Shown here piece by piece: positions 18,008 to 28,337 of a stretch of DNA of 64,000 nt. The notes beneath the pieces are model-generated. The model was not told the origin of the DNA, searched no databases, and worked only from the letters and a program-made list of their open reading frames with translations. Numbering within the stretch: the first letter of the stretch is position 1; the number at the start of each line of letters is the position of its first letter. The DNA comes from Gammaproteobacteria bacterium (GTDB lineage Bacteria; Pseudomonadota; Gammaproteobacteria; Nevskiales; Nevskiaceae), in assembly GCA_026398815.1 (NCBI GenBank), contig JAPLSA010000026.1, positions 1-64,000 of the forward strand, read 5' to 3'. The position numbers and the translations under genes are program-made.

Positions 18008-18697
18008 ATGACTGTACGCAGCCGCCCCGCATCTGAACCGTCGGTCGTCGAAGACGACGAGGCGACGCTGCCGCGCGGTCAGCGCAAGCAGCGCACGCGG
18101 GACGCGCTGATCGATGCCGCGCTGCAGCTGATGAACGAAGGGCGCAGCTTCAATTCGCTCGGCCTGCGCGAAATCACCCGTGTGGCCGGCGTGGTACCGA
18201 CCTCGTTCTATCGCCACTTCAAGGACACCAACGAGCTCGGGCTGGTGTTGGTCGAGGAAAGCGGCCTGACCCTGCGCCGCATGCTGCGTGAGGCGCGCCG
18301 CGCCGGGGCGCCGATGAAGGACATGATTCGCCGCTCGGTGCAGGTCTACAAGGCGTTCGTGCTGTCCAACCGCCTGCATTTCCTGTTCGTCGCCGGCGAG
18401 CGCAGCGGTGGTTCGCCGGTGATCCGCAGTGCCATCCGCAACGAGGTGGACCAGTTCATCGACGAGATGACCTCGGACCTGCGGCATCTGGCGATCTTCC
18501 CGAACCTGTCGCCGGAATCGCTGCGCATGGTCTGCGAGCTGGTGGTCAACACCATGCTGCATGCCGCGACCGACATCCTCGACCTGCCGCCGGGCGACGA
18601 GGCGCAGGCCAGGGCGCAGGAAGACAACCACGTGCATCAGGTGCGGCTGATCTTCCTTGGTGCCCAGCTGTGGCGCGACGAGAACGAGAAGGGCTGA
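18008..18697 (+). CDS. desT: TetR-family repressor, DesT/FabR type
   Basis: 229-residue regulator. The TetR helix-turn-helix occupies about residues 28-75 (RDALIDAALQLMNEG, then EITRVAGVVPTSFYRHFKDT). The C-terminal part carries VLSNRLHFLFVAGERSGGSP, a stretch characteristic of the FabR/DesT group, which senses the ratio of unsaturated to saturated acyl-CoA. The ATG at 18008 gives the family length; the frame is open far upstream but antisense to desC. Divergent from desC-desB with two operator-like palindromes in the gap, it should repress the desaturase and probably itself. Confidence 0.87.
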   Translation: MTVRSRPASEPSVVEDDEATLPRGQRKQRTRDALIDAALQLMNEGRSFNSLGLREITRVAGVVPTSFYRHFKDTNELGLVLVEESGLTLRRMLREARRAGAPMKDMIRRSVQVYKAFVLSNRLHFLFVAGERSGGSPVIRSAIRNEVDQFIDEMTSDLRHLAIFPNLSPESLRMVCELVVNTMLHAATDILDLPPGDEAQARAQEDNHVHQVRLIFLGAQLWRDENEKG

Positions 18698-18712
18698 CGG
18701 CCCCGGCCGGCG

Positions 18713-20233
18713 CTAGCTGAAACGCAGCTTGAAGCCGGCGGCGGCGACGAAGCCCGCTTCCAGTTCGAGGTCTTCGCGGGTCAGCGGATGCCTGTCGAGC
18801 CAGCCGGTGCGGAAGCTCAGCTTCAGCTGCTTGCCGATCACGCTGAGCGTGAACGGAATCCGCATGTTCGGCGCCCGCGAGCGATGCAGCACGATCGCCA
18901 GCCGGAACAGCAGCGCGAGGCGGCGAATGGTCAGCTGCCAGGTCGCCGGCAGATCTTCCAGCGCGCTCAATGCGAACTTGCCGCGCTGCAGGCGCACCAG
19001 TGCGGCGACCAGCCGCTGATCGGTCTGCGAAAAACCGAACATCTCGGCATGCCGCAGCATGTACTCGCCATGGCGATGGCTGCCCTCATGGGCGATCACC
19101 AGGCCGATCTCGTGCAGCAGCGCGGCCCAGCGCAGCAGGCGGCCTGCGACTTCGCGATCGAGCTGCCAGTCGCTGCGCACCTGTTCGAACAGCTTCAGCG
19201 CCGTGCGCTCGACTTCCCGCGCGTGTCCACGGTCGACGCCGTAGCGGGCCGCCATCGCCTCGACCGAACGGCTGCGGACATCGTTGTCGGACAGCCGGCC
19301 GAGCAGGTCGTAGAGCAGGCCCTCGCGCAACGCATGCTCGGAGGTGTCCATCGCTTCGATGCCAAGGCTGTCGAAGACGCCGGCCAGCACGGCCAGTCCG
19401 CCAGCGAACACCGGTCGTCGATCCTCGCGCAGGCCCGGGAAGTCGATCCTGGCCACGTTGCCGGTGCGGATCGTCAGTTCGACGCAGCGGTCGACGGCAT
19501 CGCGGGTGATGCGTTCGGTGGCCCAGCCCTGCGCCCGCGCCACGCGCCAGACACCGCGGACCGTGCCGCTGGCGCCGATGGCGACGTCCCAGCCGGCGTC
19601 GCGGTACTGGCGTTCGACGAATTCCAGTTCCACACGCGCCGCCAGCCGCGCTTCCTGCATGCGCTCGCGGGTGATCACTCCGTCGGCGAAAAAACGCTGG
19701 GTGTGGGTGACGCAGCCGAGCGCCGTGCTTTCCATCAGCTTCGGGTCCGGGCCGCGGCCGATGATCAGCTCGGTCGAGCCACCGCCGATATCGACCACCA
19801 GCCGGCGCGGGGCCGCCTTGCCGAGGCCGTGGGTGACGCCGTTGTAGACCAGCCGCGCTTCCTCGACGCCGGAGATCACTTCGATCTCGTGGCCGAGCGC
19901 CTTTTCCGCCGCGCGCATGAACACGCCGCCGTCGGCGAGCCGGCGCATGGTGTTGGTGCCGACCACGCGGACGCGGGCGGCCGGAATGCCGCGCAGCCGC
20001 TGGCCGAAACGGGTCAGGCAGGCGAGGGCGCGGCGCTCGGCGTCGACTGTGAGCTTGCGTTCGGCATCGAGGCCGGCGGCCAGGCGCACGGCATCGCGCA
20101 GGCGATCGACGATCTGCAGCTGGCCGTCGCTTTCGCGGGCCACCAGCATGTGGAAGGAGTTCGAGCCGAGATCGACGGCGGCGACTTCGCCGGCATTCGC
20201 CTTCGAGGCCGGCGCCTTGGCCGAGCGTGGCAT
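18713..20233 (-). CDS. ppx: Exopolyphosphatase (Ppx/GppA family)
   Basis: 506-residue actin-fold phosphatase releasing phosphate from polyphosphate, possibly also acting on pppGpp. N-terminal phosphate loop AVDLGSNSFHMLVAR (about 18-32), second loop VVDIGGGSTELIIG, catalytic Glu region in the TNTMRRLADG segment, and a C-terminal HD-like domain WAALLHEIGLVIAHEGSHRHGEY. Start at 20233 gives MPRSAKAP and the family length; the frame runs on upstream into the MAPEG gene region. It follows the MAPEG gene after 5 bases. Ppx rather than GppA is preferred from length and the extended C-terminal domain. Confidence 0.9.
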   Translation of the reverse strand: MPRSAKAPASKANAGEVAAVDLGSNSFHMLVARESDGQLQIVDRLRDAVRLAAGLDAERKLTVDAERRALACLTRFGQRLRGIPAARVRVVGTNTMRRLADGGVFMRAAEKALGHEIEVISGVEEARLVYNGVTHGLGKAAPRRLVVDIGGGSTELIIGRGPDPKLMESTALGCVTHTQRFFADGVITRERMQEARLAARVELEFVERQYRDAGWDVAIGASGTVRGVWRVARAQGWATERITRDAVDRCVELTIRTGNVARIDFPGLREDRRPVFAGGLAVLAGVFDSLGIEAMDTSEHALREGLLYDLLGRLSDNDVRSRSVEAMAARYGVDRGHAREVERTALKLFEQVRSDWQLDREVAGRLLRWAALLHEIGLVIAHEGSHRHGEYMLRHAEMFGFSQTDQRLVAALVRLQRGKFALSALEDLPATWQLTIRRLALLFRLAIVLHRSRAPNMRIPFTLSVIGKQLKLSFRTGWLDRHPLTREDLELEAGFVAAAGFKLRFS

Positions 20234-20238
20234 CGCGT

Positions 20239-20631
20239 TCAGATGGTGGTGATGACGGCGGCCAGCAGCAGCCCGGAGGCCAGCAGCAGGCTCAGATACG
20301 ACAGGCCTGCGCCCAGGCGGCGCAGCGGATGCACCGGCGCCAGGCTGTAGCCGACTGCGAAGGCGATGCGGGCGGCGACGAAGACGCCGTCCAGACCGAT
20401 CAGCACGGCATTGGCGCCGGCGTACAGCTCGTAGCACAGCGACAGCAGCACGAAGATCGGCACGAACTCGATGGTGTTGGCGTGCACGCGGATGGCCCGC
20501 ACCAGCTCGTCGTGACCGCCGTCGCCGATCGCCACCCGATAGCGCATCCGCAGCAGCGACACCCGGAACGCCAGCACCAGGATCAGCAGGCCGCACAGGG
20601 CGGCGCAGGCGGCAGTCACGGGGATTTGCAT
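20239..20631 (-). CDS. MAPEG-family membrane protein
   Basis: 130-residue protein with four predicted membrane helices (about 5-24, 55-73, 78-95, 108-127). RAIRVHANTIEFVPIFVLLS matches the conserved motif of the MAPEG family (membrane-associated proteins in eicosanoid and glutathione metabolism). Bacterial members are mostly uncharacterised, and some have glutathione-dependent activity. ATG at 20631 is chosen because it gives the family N-terminus. Upstream of ppx in one transcription unit; divergent from the cytochrome genes. Confidence 0.87.
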   Translation of the reverse strand: MQIPVTAACAALCGLLILVLAFRVSLLRMRYRVAIGDGGHDELVRAIRVHANTIEFVPIFVLLSLCYELYAGANAVLIGLDGVFVAARIAFAVGYSLAPVHPLRRLGAGLSYLSLLLASGLLLAAVITTI

Positions 20632-20836
20632 GGCGGGCCAGTGGGGGGGAGGGGCTCGGGCGGCTGCACTATAGCGTGAAGCCCGGCTATCGACAGCCGA
20701 TGACAAAGCGGCGGCATCGGTGCCGAAAAGGATGCGAAAAGCGCGCATTCGATTGACGCAAACTGCGGATTCGCCGACCATATTGGACGCTGCACATGCA
20801 TTTTCCCGCAGCCTCACGTTCCGAGGAGACTCCCTG

Positions 20837-21163
20837 ATGATTTCAGTGCGATGGGGCCTGATTGCCCTCACCGCCGCCCTGAGCTGCGGCACTGCGAGCG
20901 CCGTAGGCGACGCGGCGGCCGGAAAGGTCAAGGCCTACACCTGCTACGGCTGCCACGGCATCGTGAACTACACGAACGTCTACCCGAGCTACCACGTGCC
21001 GAAGCTCGGCGGCCAGCACCCGGACTACATCGTGGCCGCGCTGAAGGCGTACAAGTCCGGCGAGCGCCGGCACCCGACGATGACCGCCCAGGCGGCCAAC
21101 CTCAGCGACCAGGACATGGCCGATATCGCGGCCTACCTCTCCAAGGCTCCGGAAAAGAAGTGA
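20837..21163 (+). CDS. Small monoheme cytochrome c (c4/c5-like)
   Basis: 108-residue exported cytochrome. Signal peptide [22 protein letters not shown] with likely cleavage before VGDAA. Heme site CYGCH at 36-40. The axial methionine is probably Met82 in [29 protein letters not shown] is the c4-type helix region. The ATG at 20837 follows GAGGA. The next gene encodes a very similar cytochrome and starts 8 bases after this stop. Probable periplasmic electron carriers; partner oxidase or reductase is not in the window. Confidence 0.9.
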   Translation: MISVRWGLIALTAALSCGTASAVGDAAAGKVKAYTCYGCHGIVNYTNVYPSYHVPKLGGQHPDYIVAALKAYKSGERRHPTMTAQAANLSDQDMADIAAYLSKAPEKK

Positions 21164-21171
21164 GCGCCCCG

Positions 21172-21543
21172 ATGAAACTCCCGAACGCGAAGCTCGTTTC
21201 GTCTGCCGTACTCGCCTTCGGCGTGCTGTCGACGGCCTCCGCCAACGACGCCGCTGCCACCCCGGCTGCCGGCGGCAAGCCGGCCCAGGTCGCCGTCTGC
21301 GCGGCCTGCCATGGCGAGAATGGCGTCAGCGCCTCTCCGGCGTTCCCGAACCTGGCGGGCCAGCACCGCAGCTACATCGAAGTGGCGCTGAAGGCCTACA
21401 AGAGCGGCACCCGCAAGAACGCCGTGATGGCCGGCCAGGCCGCTGGCCTGAGCGATGCCGACATCAAGGCGCTGGCGCTGTGGTATTCGAGCCAGCAGTC
21501 GGTGCTGTACACGGTGGCCCCGGAAGGCGAAGCGAAGAAGTAA
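21172..21543 (+). CDS. Small monoheme cytochrome c (c4-like)
   Basis: 123-residue exported cytochrome with signal peptide [24 protein letters not shown], heme site CAACH at 43-47 followed by [21 protein letters not shown], and probable axial Met86 in KNAVMAGQA. The region [13 protein letters not shown] is shared with the preceding cytochrome. Together the two genes look like the two halves of a diheme cytochrome c4 encoded separately. A strong terminator follows. Confidence 0.9.
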   Translation: MKLPNAKLVSSAVLAFGVLSTASANDAAATPAAGGKPAQVAVCAACHGENGVSASPAFPNLAGQHRSYIEVALKAYKSGTRKNAVMAGQAAGLSDADIKALALWYSSQQSVLYTVAPEGEAKK

Positions 21544-21561
21544 GTCGCCGCTGACGCCCCG

Positions 21562-21601
21562 ACCGGCCCCTCGCCTTCAGGTGCGACGGGCCGGTTTTTT
21601 T
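21562..21601 (+). terminator. Rho-independent terminator of the cytochrome genes
   Basis: 8-bp stem ACCGGCCC/GGGCCGGT closing an 18-base loop, followed by seven T, 18 bases after the second cytochrome stop. Confidence 0.8.
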
Positions 21602-21633
21602 GTGCCTGTGTTTCCCGCGCGGGCGCAGCCTGC

Positions 21634-21673
21634 GGACATGAAAAACCCCGCCGAAGCGGGGTTTTTCATGTCC
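21634..21673. terminator. Bidirectional terminator between cytochrome genes and rpoD
   Basis: Perfect 18-bp inverted repeat (21634-21651 and 21656-21673) with a CGAA loop. The core is AAAAACCCCGC/GCGGGGTTTTT, so it has an A-tract before and a T-tract after the stem in both directions. It lies between the cytochrome terminator and the convergent end of rpoD. Confidence 0.85.
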
Positions 21674-21690
21674 GGTCTGCCGGCTCGTCC

Positions 21691-23535
<1,845 letters not shown>

Positions 23536-23687
23536 CTGAATACTCTTGTGTGAAACCGGGGCGCGTGACACCGGTCAAGAACTGCGCAGTTTACCGGAAC
23601 CGGCCTGATCACGGCCAGACCGTGCAAGGGACGTGGGGGCTGCGAGGCCCGCTTAAAGAGCGCTTCGTCGGATCGGCGGCCGGCCGT

Positions 23688-25442
23688 TCAGCCAGTCTGT
23701 TCCGTCATCAGCGCCATCAGTTCGGCCTGTTCCGCGGGCGCAAGTTCCCTGTCGCGGGCGAGATCGAGCAGCGCCTGCTGCCGTTCGCGGACCGCCCGCT
23801 TGCGCAGCAGGCCCAGACAATCAGTGAATTCGGCGCCGAGATCGCCGGTAATCGGCAGCGGCATCGCGCTGATCCGGGCCAGCGCGGCGCCACGGGCGCT
23901 GCCGCGGTTCATTTCCAGCCACTGCGCGGCATGAGCCTCCGGGTTCTCGCTGAAGAACTCGATGGTGTCGAGCAGGATGTCGAGACCGGGCTGGTTCAGC
24001 ATCGCGATCTGGCCCAGATGCTCGGCCCGCGCGGCCAGCGCCGGCTCTTCGAGCAGCAGCTGCAGCGCGATCCGTATCGGCTTGGAACCAGGGGTTTCGA
24101 TGCGCCGGCCACGCTCGCCGCCGCTGTCGGCAGCGGCTGGAGCTGCCTTGCCGGCGGCGGCCAGTGCGGCTTCCAGGTCGTCGCGCTGCATCCGCGTCAG
24201 GGTCAGCAGGCGATCGACGATCAGGGTTCGCAGTGCTCCGTCGCGAAGTTTCTCGAGATGCGGCCTGGCCAGCCCGGGTAGCCGGGCGCGGCCTTCACGG
24301 CTGGCCAGATTGACCTGCTTCAGCAGTTCGTCGAGCAGGAAATCCGATAGCGGCTGGGCAGCATCGATCAGCGCCCGGAAGGCGTCTTCGCCAATTTCCT
24401 GGACCAGCGAGTCGGGATCGTGGCCATCGGGCAGGAACATGAAGCGGCATTCGCGATCGTCGAACACCTCCGGCAGTGCCTGTTCCAGCGCCCGCCAGGC
24501 GGCCGAGCGGCCGGCGCGGTCGCCATCGAAGCAGAAGACCGCGCGGCGCGTCGACTTGAACAGCAGGGTCAGATGCTCGCGGGTGGTCGCGGTGCCGAGC
24601 GTGGCCACGGCATTGCGAATGCCGTGCTGGGCCAGCATCACCACGTCCATGTAGCCCTCGACGACCAGCAGGTACGGCAGTTCCGCCTTCGTCGACTGCT
24701 TGGCCTCGAACAGGCCGAACAGGTTGCGGCCCTTGTGGAACAGCGGCGTTTCCGGGGAATTGAGGTACTTGGCCGGATCGTTCGCGAGCGTGCGACCGCC
24801 GAAGCCGATGGTGCGGCCGCGGGTGTCGCGGATCGGGAACATCACCCGGTTGCGGAAGCGGTCGTAGGCGCCGCCGCCATCGCGCTCGATCAGCAGGCCG
24901 GCATCGAGCGCGTGCTGGCGCTGGCCGTCGGCCTCGGGAAACAGGCGGGTCAGCGCGTCCCAGGATTCCGCTGCGTAGCCGATGTTGAACAGCTTGGCGG
25001 TGTCGCCGTCGAGGCCGCGCTGCTTCAGGTAATCGATCGCCGGCTGATGAGTCTTCAGCTGGCTGCGATAGAACTTCTCGGCGACCGCCAGCGCATCAAG
25101 CGGGCCGTCGAGCACCAGGCGCGGGCCTTCGTTGCCGCCTTCGCGCGGCACTTCCACGCCGGCGCGCTTGGCCAGTTCCTCGACCGCCTCGACAAAGCTG
25201 AGGCGATCGTTCTCCATCAGGAAGGTGATCGCGGTGCCGTTCTTGCCCGAGGAGAAGTCGAAGAACATCTGCTTCGCCGGATTGACGAAGAACGATGCCG
25301 ACTTCTCGTTGGTGAACGGCGACAGGCCCTTGTATTCGCGGCCGGCGCGCTTGAGTTCGACCCGGCTGCCGACGACCTCGACGATGTCGGTGCGCGACAG
25401 CAGATCGTGAATGAAGGAATCGGGGATGCGTCCGCCAGCCAT
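23688..25442 (-). CDS. dnaG: DNA primase lacking zinc-finger ligands
   Basis: Replicative primase, 584 residues, synthesising RNA primers for the replication fork. The N-terminal zinc-ribbon domain is present in outline (YKGLSPFTNEKSASFFV, then MFFDFSSGKNG), but the usual CPFH and HCFGC ligands are replaced: Ser41, Thr44, Asp62 and Ser65. The RNA polymerase/TOPRIM core is normal, with VVEGYMDVVMLAQHGI and CFDGDRAGRSAAWRAL, and a C-terminal helicase-binding domain follows. Zinc-less primases of this type are known in alphaproteobacteria; here the gene is in the usual gammaproteobacterial operon, 152 bases before rpoD. Confidence 0.94.
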   Translation of the reverse strand: MAGGRIPDSFIHDLLSRTDIVEVVGSRVELKRAGREYKGLSPFTNEKSASFFVNPAKQMFFDFSSGKNGTAITFLMENDRLSFVEAVEELAKRAGVEVPREGGNEGPRLVLDGPLDALAVAEKFYRSQLKTHQPAIDYLKQRGLDGDTAKLFNIGYAAESWDALTRLFPEADGQRQHALDAGLLIERDGGGAYDRFRNRVMFPIRDTRGRTIGFGGRTLANDPAKYLNSPETPLFHKGRNLFGLFEAKQSTKAELPYLLVVEGYMDVVMLAQHGIRNAVATLGTATTREHLTLLFKSTRRAVFCFDGDRAGRSAAWRALEQALPEVFDDRECRFMFLPDGHDPDSLVQEIGEDAFRALIDAAQPLSDFLLDELLKQVNLASREGRARLPGLARPHLEKLRDGALRTLIVDRLLTLTRMQRDDLEAALAAAGKAAPAAADSGGERGRRIETPGSKPIRIALQLLLEEPALAARAEHLGQIAMLNQPGLDILLDTIEFFSENPEAHAAQWLEMNRGSARGAALARISAMPLPITGDLGAEFTDCLGLLRKRAVRERQQALLDLARDRELAPAEQAELMALMTEQTG

Positions 25443-25468
25443 GGGCGGAGTCTAGCCCGCAGGCCGGT

Positions 25469-25915
25469 TCAGCCGAGTCGCGCCTTGATCAGCCCGGACA
25501 GCTTGCCCATGTCGGTGCGGCCGGCGACCTGTGGCTTCAGCCAGTTCATGACCTTGCCCATGTCCTTCATGCCGGCAGCGCCGGTTTCGCTGATGCCCTG
25601 CTGGATCAGCGCGGCGAGTTCGTCCTCGCTCAGCGCCGTGGGCAGATACTGGCTCAGCACGACGATTTCCGCCGCTTCGATCTCGGCCAGATCGAGGCGA
25701 TTGCCGGCGCGGAACTGCGATTCCGAATCGCGCCGCTGCTTGAGCATCTTTTCCAGCGCTTCGATGACCACGGCGTCGGTCAGTTCCTGCGACAGCACGA
25801 CTTCGCGGTTCTTCAGCTCCGCCGTCAGCATCCGCAGCACGCCGAGGCGCGCCTTGTCGCCGGCCTTCATCGCCAGCTTCACGTCTTCGGTGATGCGGGT
25901 CTTGAGATCGGTCAT
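25469..25915 (-). CDS. yqeY: GatB/YqeY domain-containing protein
   Basis: 148-residue all-helical protein homologous to the C-terminal domain of amidotransferase subunit GatB. N-terminus MTDLKTRITEDVKLAMKAGDKARLGVLRML and the C-terminal GMKDMGKVMNWLKPQVAGRTDMGKLSGLIK are characteristic. The ATG at 25915 matches the family start; an upstream in-frame start at 25951 was not used. Between rpsU and dnaG, 26 bases from dnaG. Function is uncertain; binding to tRNA or amidotransferase is inferred from homology only. Confidence 0.9.
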   Translation of the reverse strand: MTDLKTRITEDVKLAMKAGDKARLGVLRMLTAELKNREVVLSQELTDAVVIEALEKMLKQRRDSESQFRAGNRLDLAEIEAAEIVVLSQYLPTALSEDELAALIQQGISETGAAGMKDMGKVMNWLKPQVAGRTDMGKLSGLIKARLG

Positions 25916-25951
25916 CGGGGCACCTGGGAGATAGGGATGCGGAACAAACAC

Positions 25952-25975
25952 AAATCGCGCCGGGAGGCGCGATTT
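25952..25975 (-). terminator. Hairpin between rpsU and yqeY
   Basis: Perfect 10-bp stem AAATCGCGCC/GGCGCGATTT with a 4-base loop, about 75 bases after the rpsU stop on the minus strand and just before the yqeY start. A second GC-rich stem CCGCGCC/GGCGCGG lies at 26007-26026. They could reduce read-through from the highly expressed rpsU into yqeY-dnaG-rpoD, as known for this operon in E. coli. Confidence 0.6.
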
Positions 25976-26048
25976 GAACGACGGGGTGAGACCTTCCTTG
26001 AGAAGTCCGCGCCATGGATGGCGCGGTCTTGTCAGGACGACAAACTCG

Positions 26049-26264
26049 TCAGTACAGGCGAATCTGCTTCGAAGTCTCGCGGGAGACCTTCTTGGCCTGA
26101 CGCTTCACGGCGGCGGCACGCTTGCGCTTGCGCTCCTGGCTCGGCTTCTCGAAGAATTCCTTCTTGCGGAGATCGGTCAGCACGCCTGCCTTTTCGCAGG
26201 TGCGCTTGAAACGGCGGAGAGCAACTTCAAACGGCTCGTTATCGCGAACGCGGACATTCGGCAT
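26049..26264 (-). CDS. rpsU: 30S ribosomal protein S21
   Basis: 71-residue basic ribosomal protein near the 3' end of 16S rRNA, needed for efficient initiation. [21 protein letters not shown] and the Arg/Lys-rich tail [20 protein letters not shown] are typical. First gene of the rpsU-yqeY-dnaG-rpoD unit and divergent from tsaD. Confidence 0.97.
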   Translation of the reverse strand: MPNVRVRDNEPFEVALRRFKRTCEKAGVLTDLRKKEFFEKPSQERKRKRAAAVKRQAKKVSRETSKQIRLY

Positions 26265-26402
26265 CAGTTCAATCTCGACAGCGGATTTGGCACGGTCCGG
26301 ACGCAGGCGGACCGGAAGGGGCGCAAAGTCTAGTCAATCAGTCGCCGCAACGCAACGCGCGGCGCTGCAATCCGGCGCGCACTGGCGCAGAATCCGCAGC
26401 CG

Positions 26403-27425
26403 ATGAAAATCCTGGGCCTCGAATCCTCCTGCGACGAGACCGCCGCCGCGATCTACGACGGCGAGCGCGGCCTGCTGGCGCACGTGCTGCACAGCCAGGC
26501 CGCCATGCACGCCGAATACGGCGGCGTGGTACCGGAACTGGCGGCTCGTGACCATGTCGGCCGCATCCAGTCGCTGGTCGCTGCGGTGCTTGCCGAAGCC
26601 GGGCTGGCCGCCGACGCGCTGGACGGCATCGCCTACACGGCCGGCCCCGGCCTGATCGGCGCCTTGCTGGTCGGCGGCAGCTTCGCCGCCGGGCTGGCTG
26701 CGGCCATCGGCAAGCCGCTGCTGCCGGTGCATCACCTGGAAGGTCACCTGCTGGCGCCGATGCTCGAAGACGAGCGCCCGGCCTTTCCGTTCGTGGCGCT
26801 GCTGGTTTCCGGCGGCCACACGATGCTGGCGCGGGTCGATGGCGTGGGGCGCTACGAGATCCTTGGCGAAACGCTCGACGATGCCGCCGGCGAAGCCTTC
26901 GACAAGACCGCCAAGGCGCTCGGTCTGCCGTATCCAGGCGGGCCGGAACTGGCCCGGCTTGCCGAGCGCGGCCAGCCGGGCGTGTTCCGCTTCGCGCGGC
27001 CGATGACCGATCGTCCGGGCCTGGAATTCAGCTTCAGCGGCCTGAAGACTGCGGTGCTGAACCAGCTAAAAGCCGATTTCGACGACCAGGCCCGGGCCGA
27101 TCTGGCGCGCGCCTTCGAAGAAGCAGTGACCGACACCTTGGCGATCAAGTGCGAACGCGCGCTCGACGCCACCGGCCTGCGCAGCCTGATCGTCGCTGGC
27201 GGCGTCGGCGCCAATCGCCGCCTGCGGGCGCGGCTCAAAGCGGCGACCGAGGCGCGCGGCGCCAGCCTGCATTTTCCGCGTCCAGCGTTCTGCACCGACA
27301 ACGCCGCGATGATTGCCTACGCCGGCTGGGCGCGGCTGTCGGCCGGCGAGCGCAGCGACGGCCTGCCAGCCCGGGCCCGCTGGCCGCTGCACGAGTTGCG
27401 TCCTCCTTCCTTCCTCTCGCCCTGA
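26403..27425 (+). CDS. tsaD: tRNA threonylcarbamoyladenosine transferase subunit TsaD
   Basis: Catalytic subunit that transfers threonylcarbamoyl to A37 of ANN-reading tRNAs, working with TsaB and TsaE. 340 residues with [19 protein letters not shown] at the N-terminus, metal-ligand motif [12 protein letters not shown], and ASKHA-fold phosphate loops [11 protein letters not shown] and [12 protein letters not shown]. Divergent from rpsU across 138 bases, a widely conserved arrangement. folB follows 4 bases after the stop. Confidence 0.96.
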   Translation: MKILGLESSCDETAAAIYDGERGLLAHVLHSQAAMHAEYGGVVPELAARDHVGRIQSLVAAVLAEAGLAADALDGIAYTAGPGLIGALLVGGSFAAGLAAAIGKPLLPVHHLEGHLLAPMLEDERPAFPFVALLVSGGHTMLARVDGVGRYEILGETLDDAAGEAFDKTAKALGLPYPGGPELARLAERGQPGVFRFARPMTDRPGLEFSFSGLKTAVLNQLKADFDDQARADLARAFEEAVTDTLAIKCERALDATGLRSLIVAGGVGANRRLRARLKAATEARGASLHFPRPAFCTDNAAMIAYAGWARLSAGERSDGLPARARWPLHELRPPSFLSP

Positions 27426-27429
27426 GTCC

Positions 27430-27813
27430 ATGTCGCTCGACACCGTCTTCATCCAGGCGCTGCACATCGAAACCATCATCGGCATCCATGCCTACGAGCA
27501 GCAGGCGCCGCGGCCGCTGATTCTCGATCTGGAGCTGGGTGTCGATATCCGCGAGGCCGCCGCCAGCGACCGCATCCGCGACGCGGTCGACTACAGCGCG
27601 GTGGCCGAGGCGATCATCAAGCTGGCTGCTGCGCGTCGCTTCCAGCTGATCGAGACGCTGGCCGAGACGCTGGCGCGGATGATCTTCGAACGTTTCCCGA
27701 TCGCCCGGCTGCAACTGTCGATCGGCAAGCCGGGCGCGATCGACACCGCGAAGACGGTTGGCGTGCGCATCGAGCGCCGCCGCGAGGACTACGCGGCCTG
27801 CGGCCTGCGATAA
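27430..27813 (+). CDS. folB: Dihydroneopterin aldolase
   Basis: Folate pathway enzyme converting dihydroneopterin to 6-hydroxymethyl-dihydropterin and glycolaldehyde. 127 residues; TVFIQALHIETIIGIHAYEQQ holds the first strand with the substrate-binding Glu/Tyr, DYSAVAEAI and QLIETLAETLARMI follow, and the catalytic Lys is in QLSIGKPGAI. The ATG at 27430 starts 4 bases after tsaD. Confidence 0.93.
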   Translation: MSLDTVFIQALHIETIIGIHAYEQQAPRPLILDLELGVDIREAAASDRIRDAVDYSAVAEAIIKLAAARRFQLIETLAETLARMIFERFPIARLQLSIGKPGAIDTAKTVGVRIERRREDYAACGLR

Positions 27814-27880
27814 GCCACCGGATGCCGCAGCCTGCGGTTATCCTCGCCACACCCGCGACCACCGCCACGGAAGCCCTGCG

Positions 27881-28318
27881 ATGAAGAAACTGCAACGTCT
27901 GGAATTGCTCAAGGACTTCATCCAGGAAGCCGTCGATCGCGGTGCGACGTCCGTGCAGGCGGTGCATCAGTACATCGCCGACCTGCCGTTCGAAGCGCTG
28001 GAGCAGACCGGCCTGATCGATGCCGAAAAGTCGGCACTGCGGCAGAAGCACCGGCAGACCATCGGCGTCGTCTACGACGCGATCCGCCGCATCAATCGCG
28101 ACATCGGCCAGCTGATCTCCGACCAGTTCGAAAACCTCGAGGAGTCGAAGATCGCGGCTTCCCGGATCGCGCCGGCTCAGGCTGCCGCAGCGGCGCCGCG
28201 CCCGGCCCCGATGCCGGCTGCGGCAGACAGGAAACCGGCCGCGAAGAAGCCGGCCGCGAAGAAGGCTGCGGCGAAAAAGCGCGCCGCCAGGAAGCCGGCT
28301 GCCCCGCCGGCCGACTAG
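27881..28318 (+). CDS. Unknown protein with histone H1-like Ala/Lys/Pro tail
   Basis: 145 residues, not assigned to a named family. Residues 1-85 are predicted all-helical: MKKLQRLELLKDFIQEAVDRG, VQAVHQYIADLPFEALEQ and TIGVVYDAIRRINRDIGQLI. From about residue 95 the protein becomes Ala/Pro-rich and ends in a basic repeat of PAAKK-type units, as in eukaryotic H1 tails and Pseudomonas AlgP. This suggests a nucleic-acid or polyanion-binding tail on a small helical domain; that is inference. The gene lies 67 bases after folB and may share its transcript. Confidence 0.75.
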   Translation: MKKLQRLELLKDFIQEAVDRGATSVQAVHQYIADLPFEALEQTGLIDAEKSALRQKHRQTIGVVYDAIRRINRDIGQLISDQFENLEESKIAASRIAPAQAAAAAPRPAPMPAAADRKPAAKKPAAKKAAAKKRAARKPAAPPAD

Positions 28319-28337
28319 TCGCGCCCTGCAAGCACCG

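Noticed and set aside
18788-20350. 520-codon plus-strand ORF opposite ppx
   Set aside because: Shadow of ppx; product lacks any recognisable domain.
27881-28318. Calling this gene algP
   Set aside because: Only the tail type is shared with AlgP; the N-terminal domain and the location differ from the algR-linked algP of Pseudomonas.
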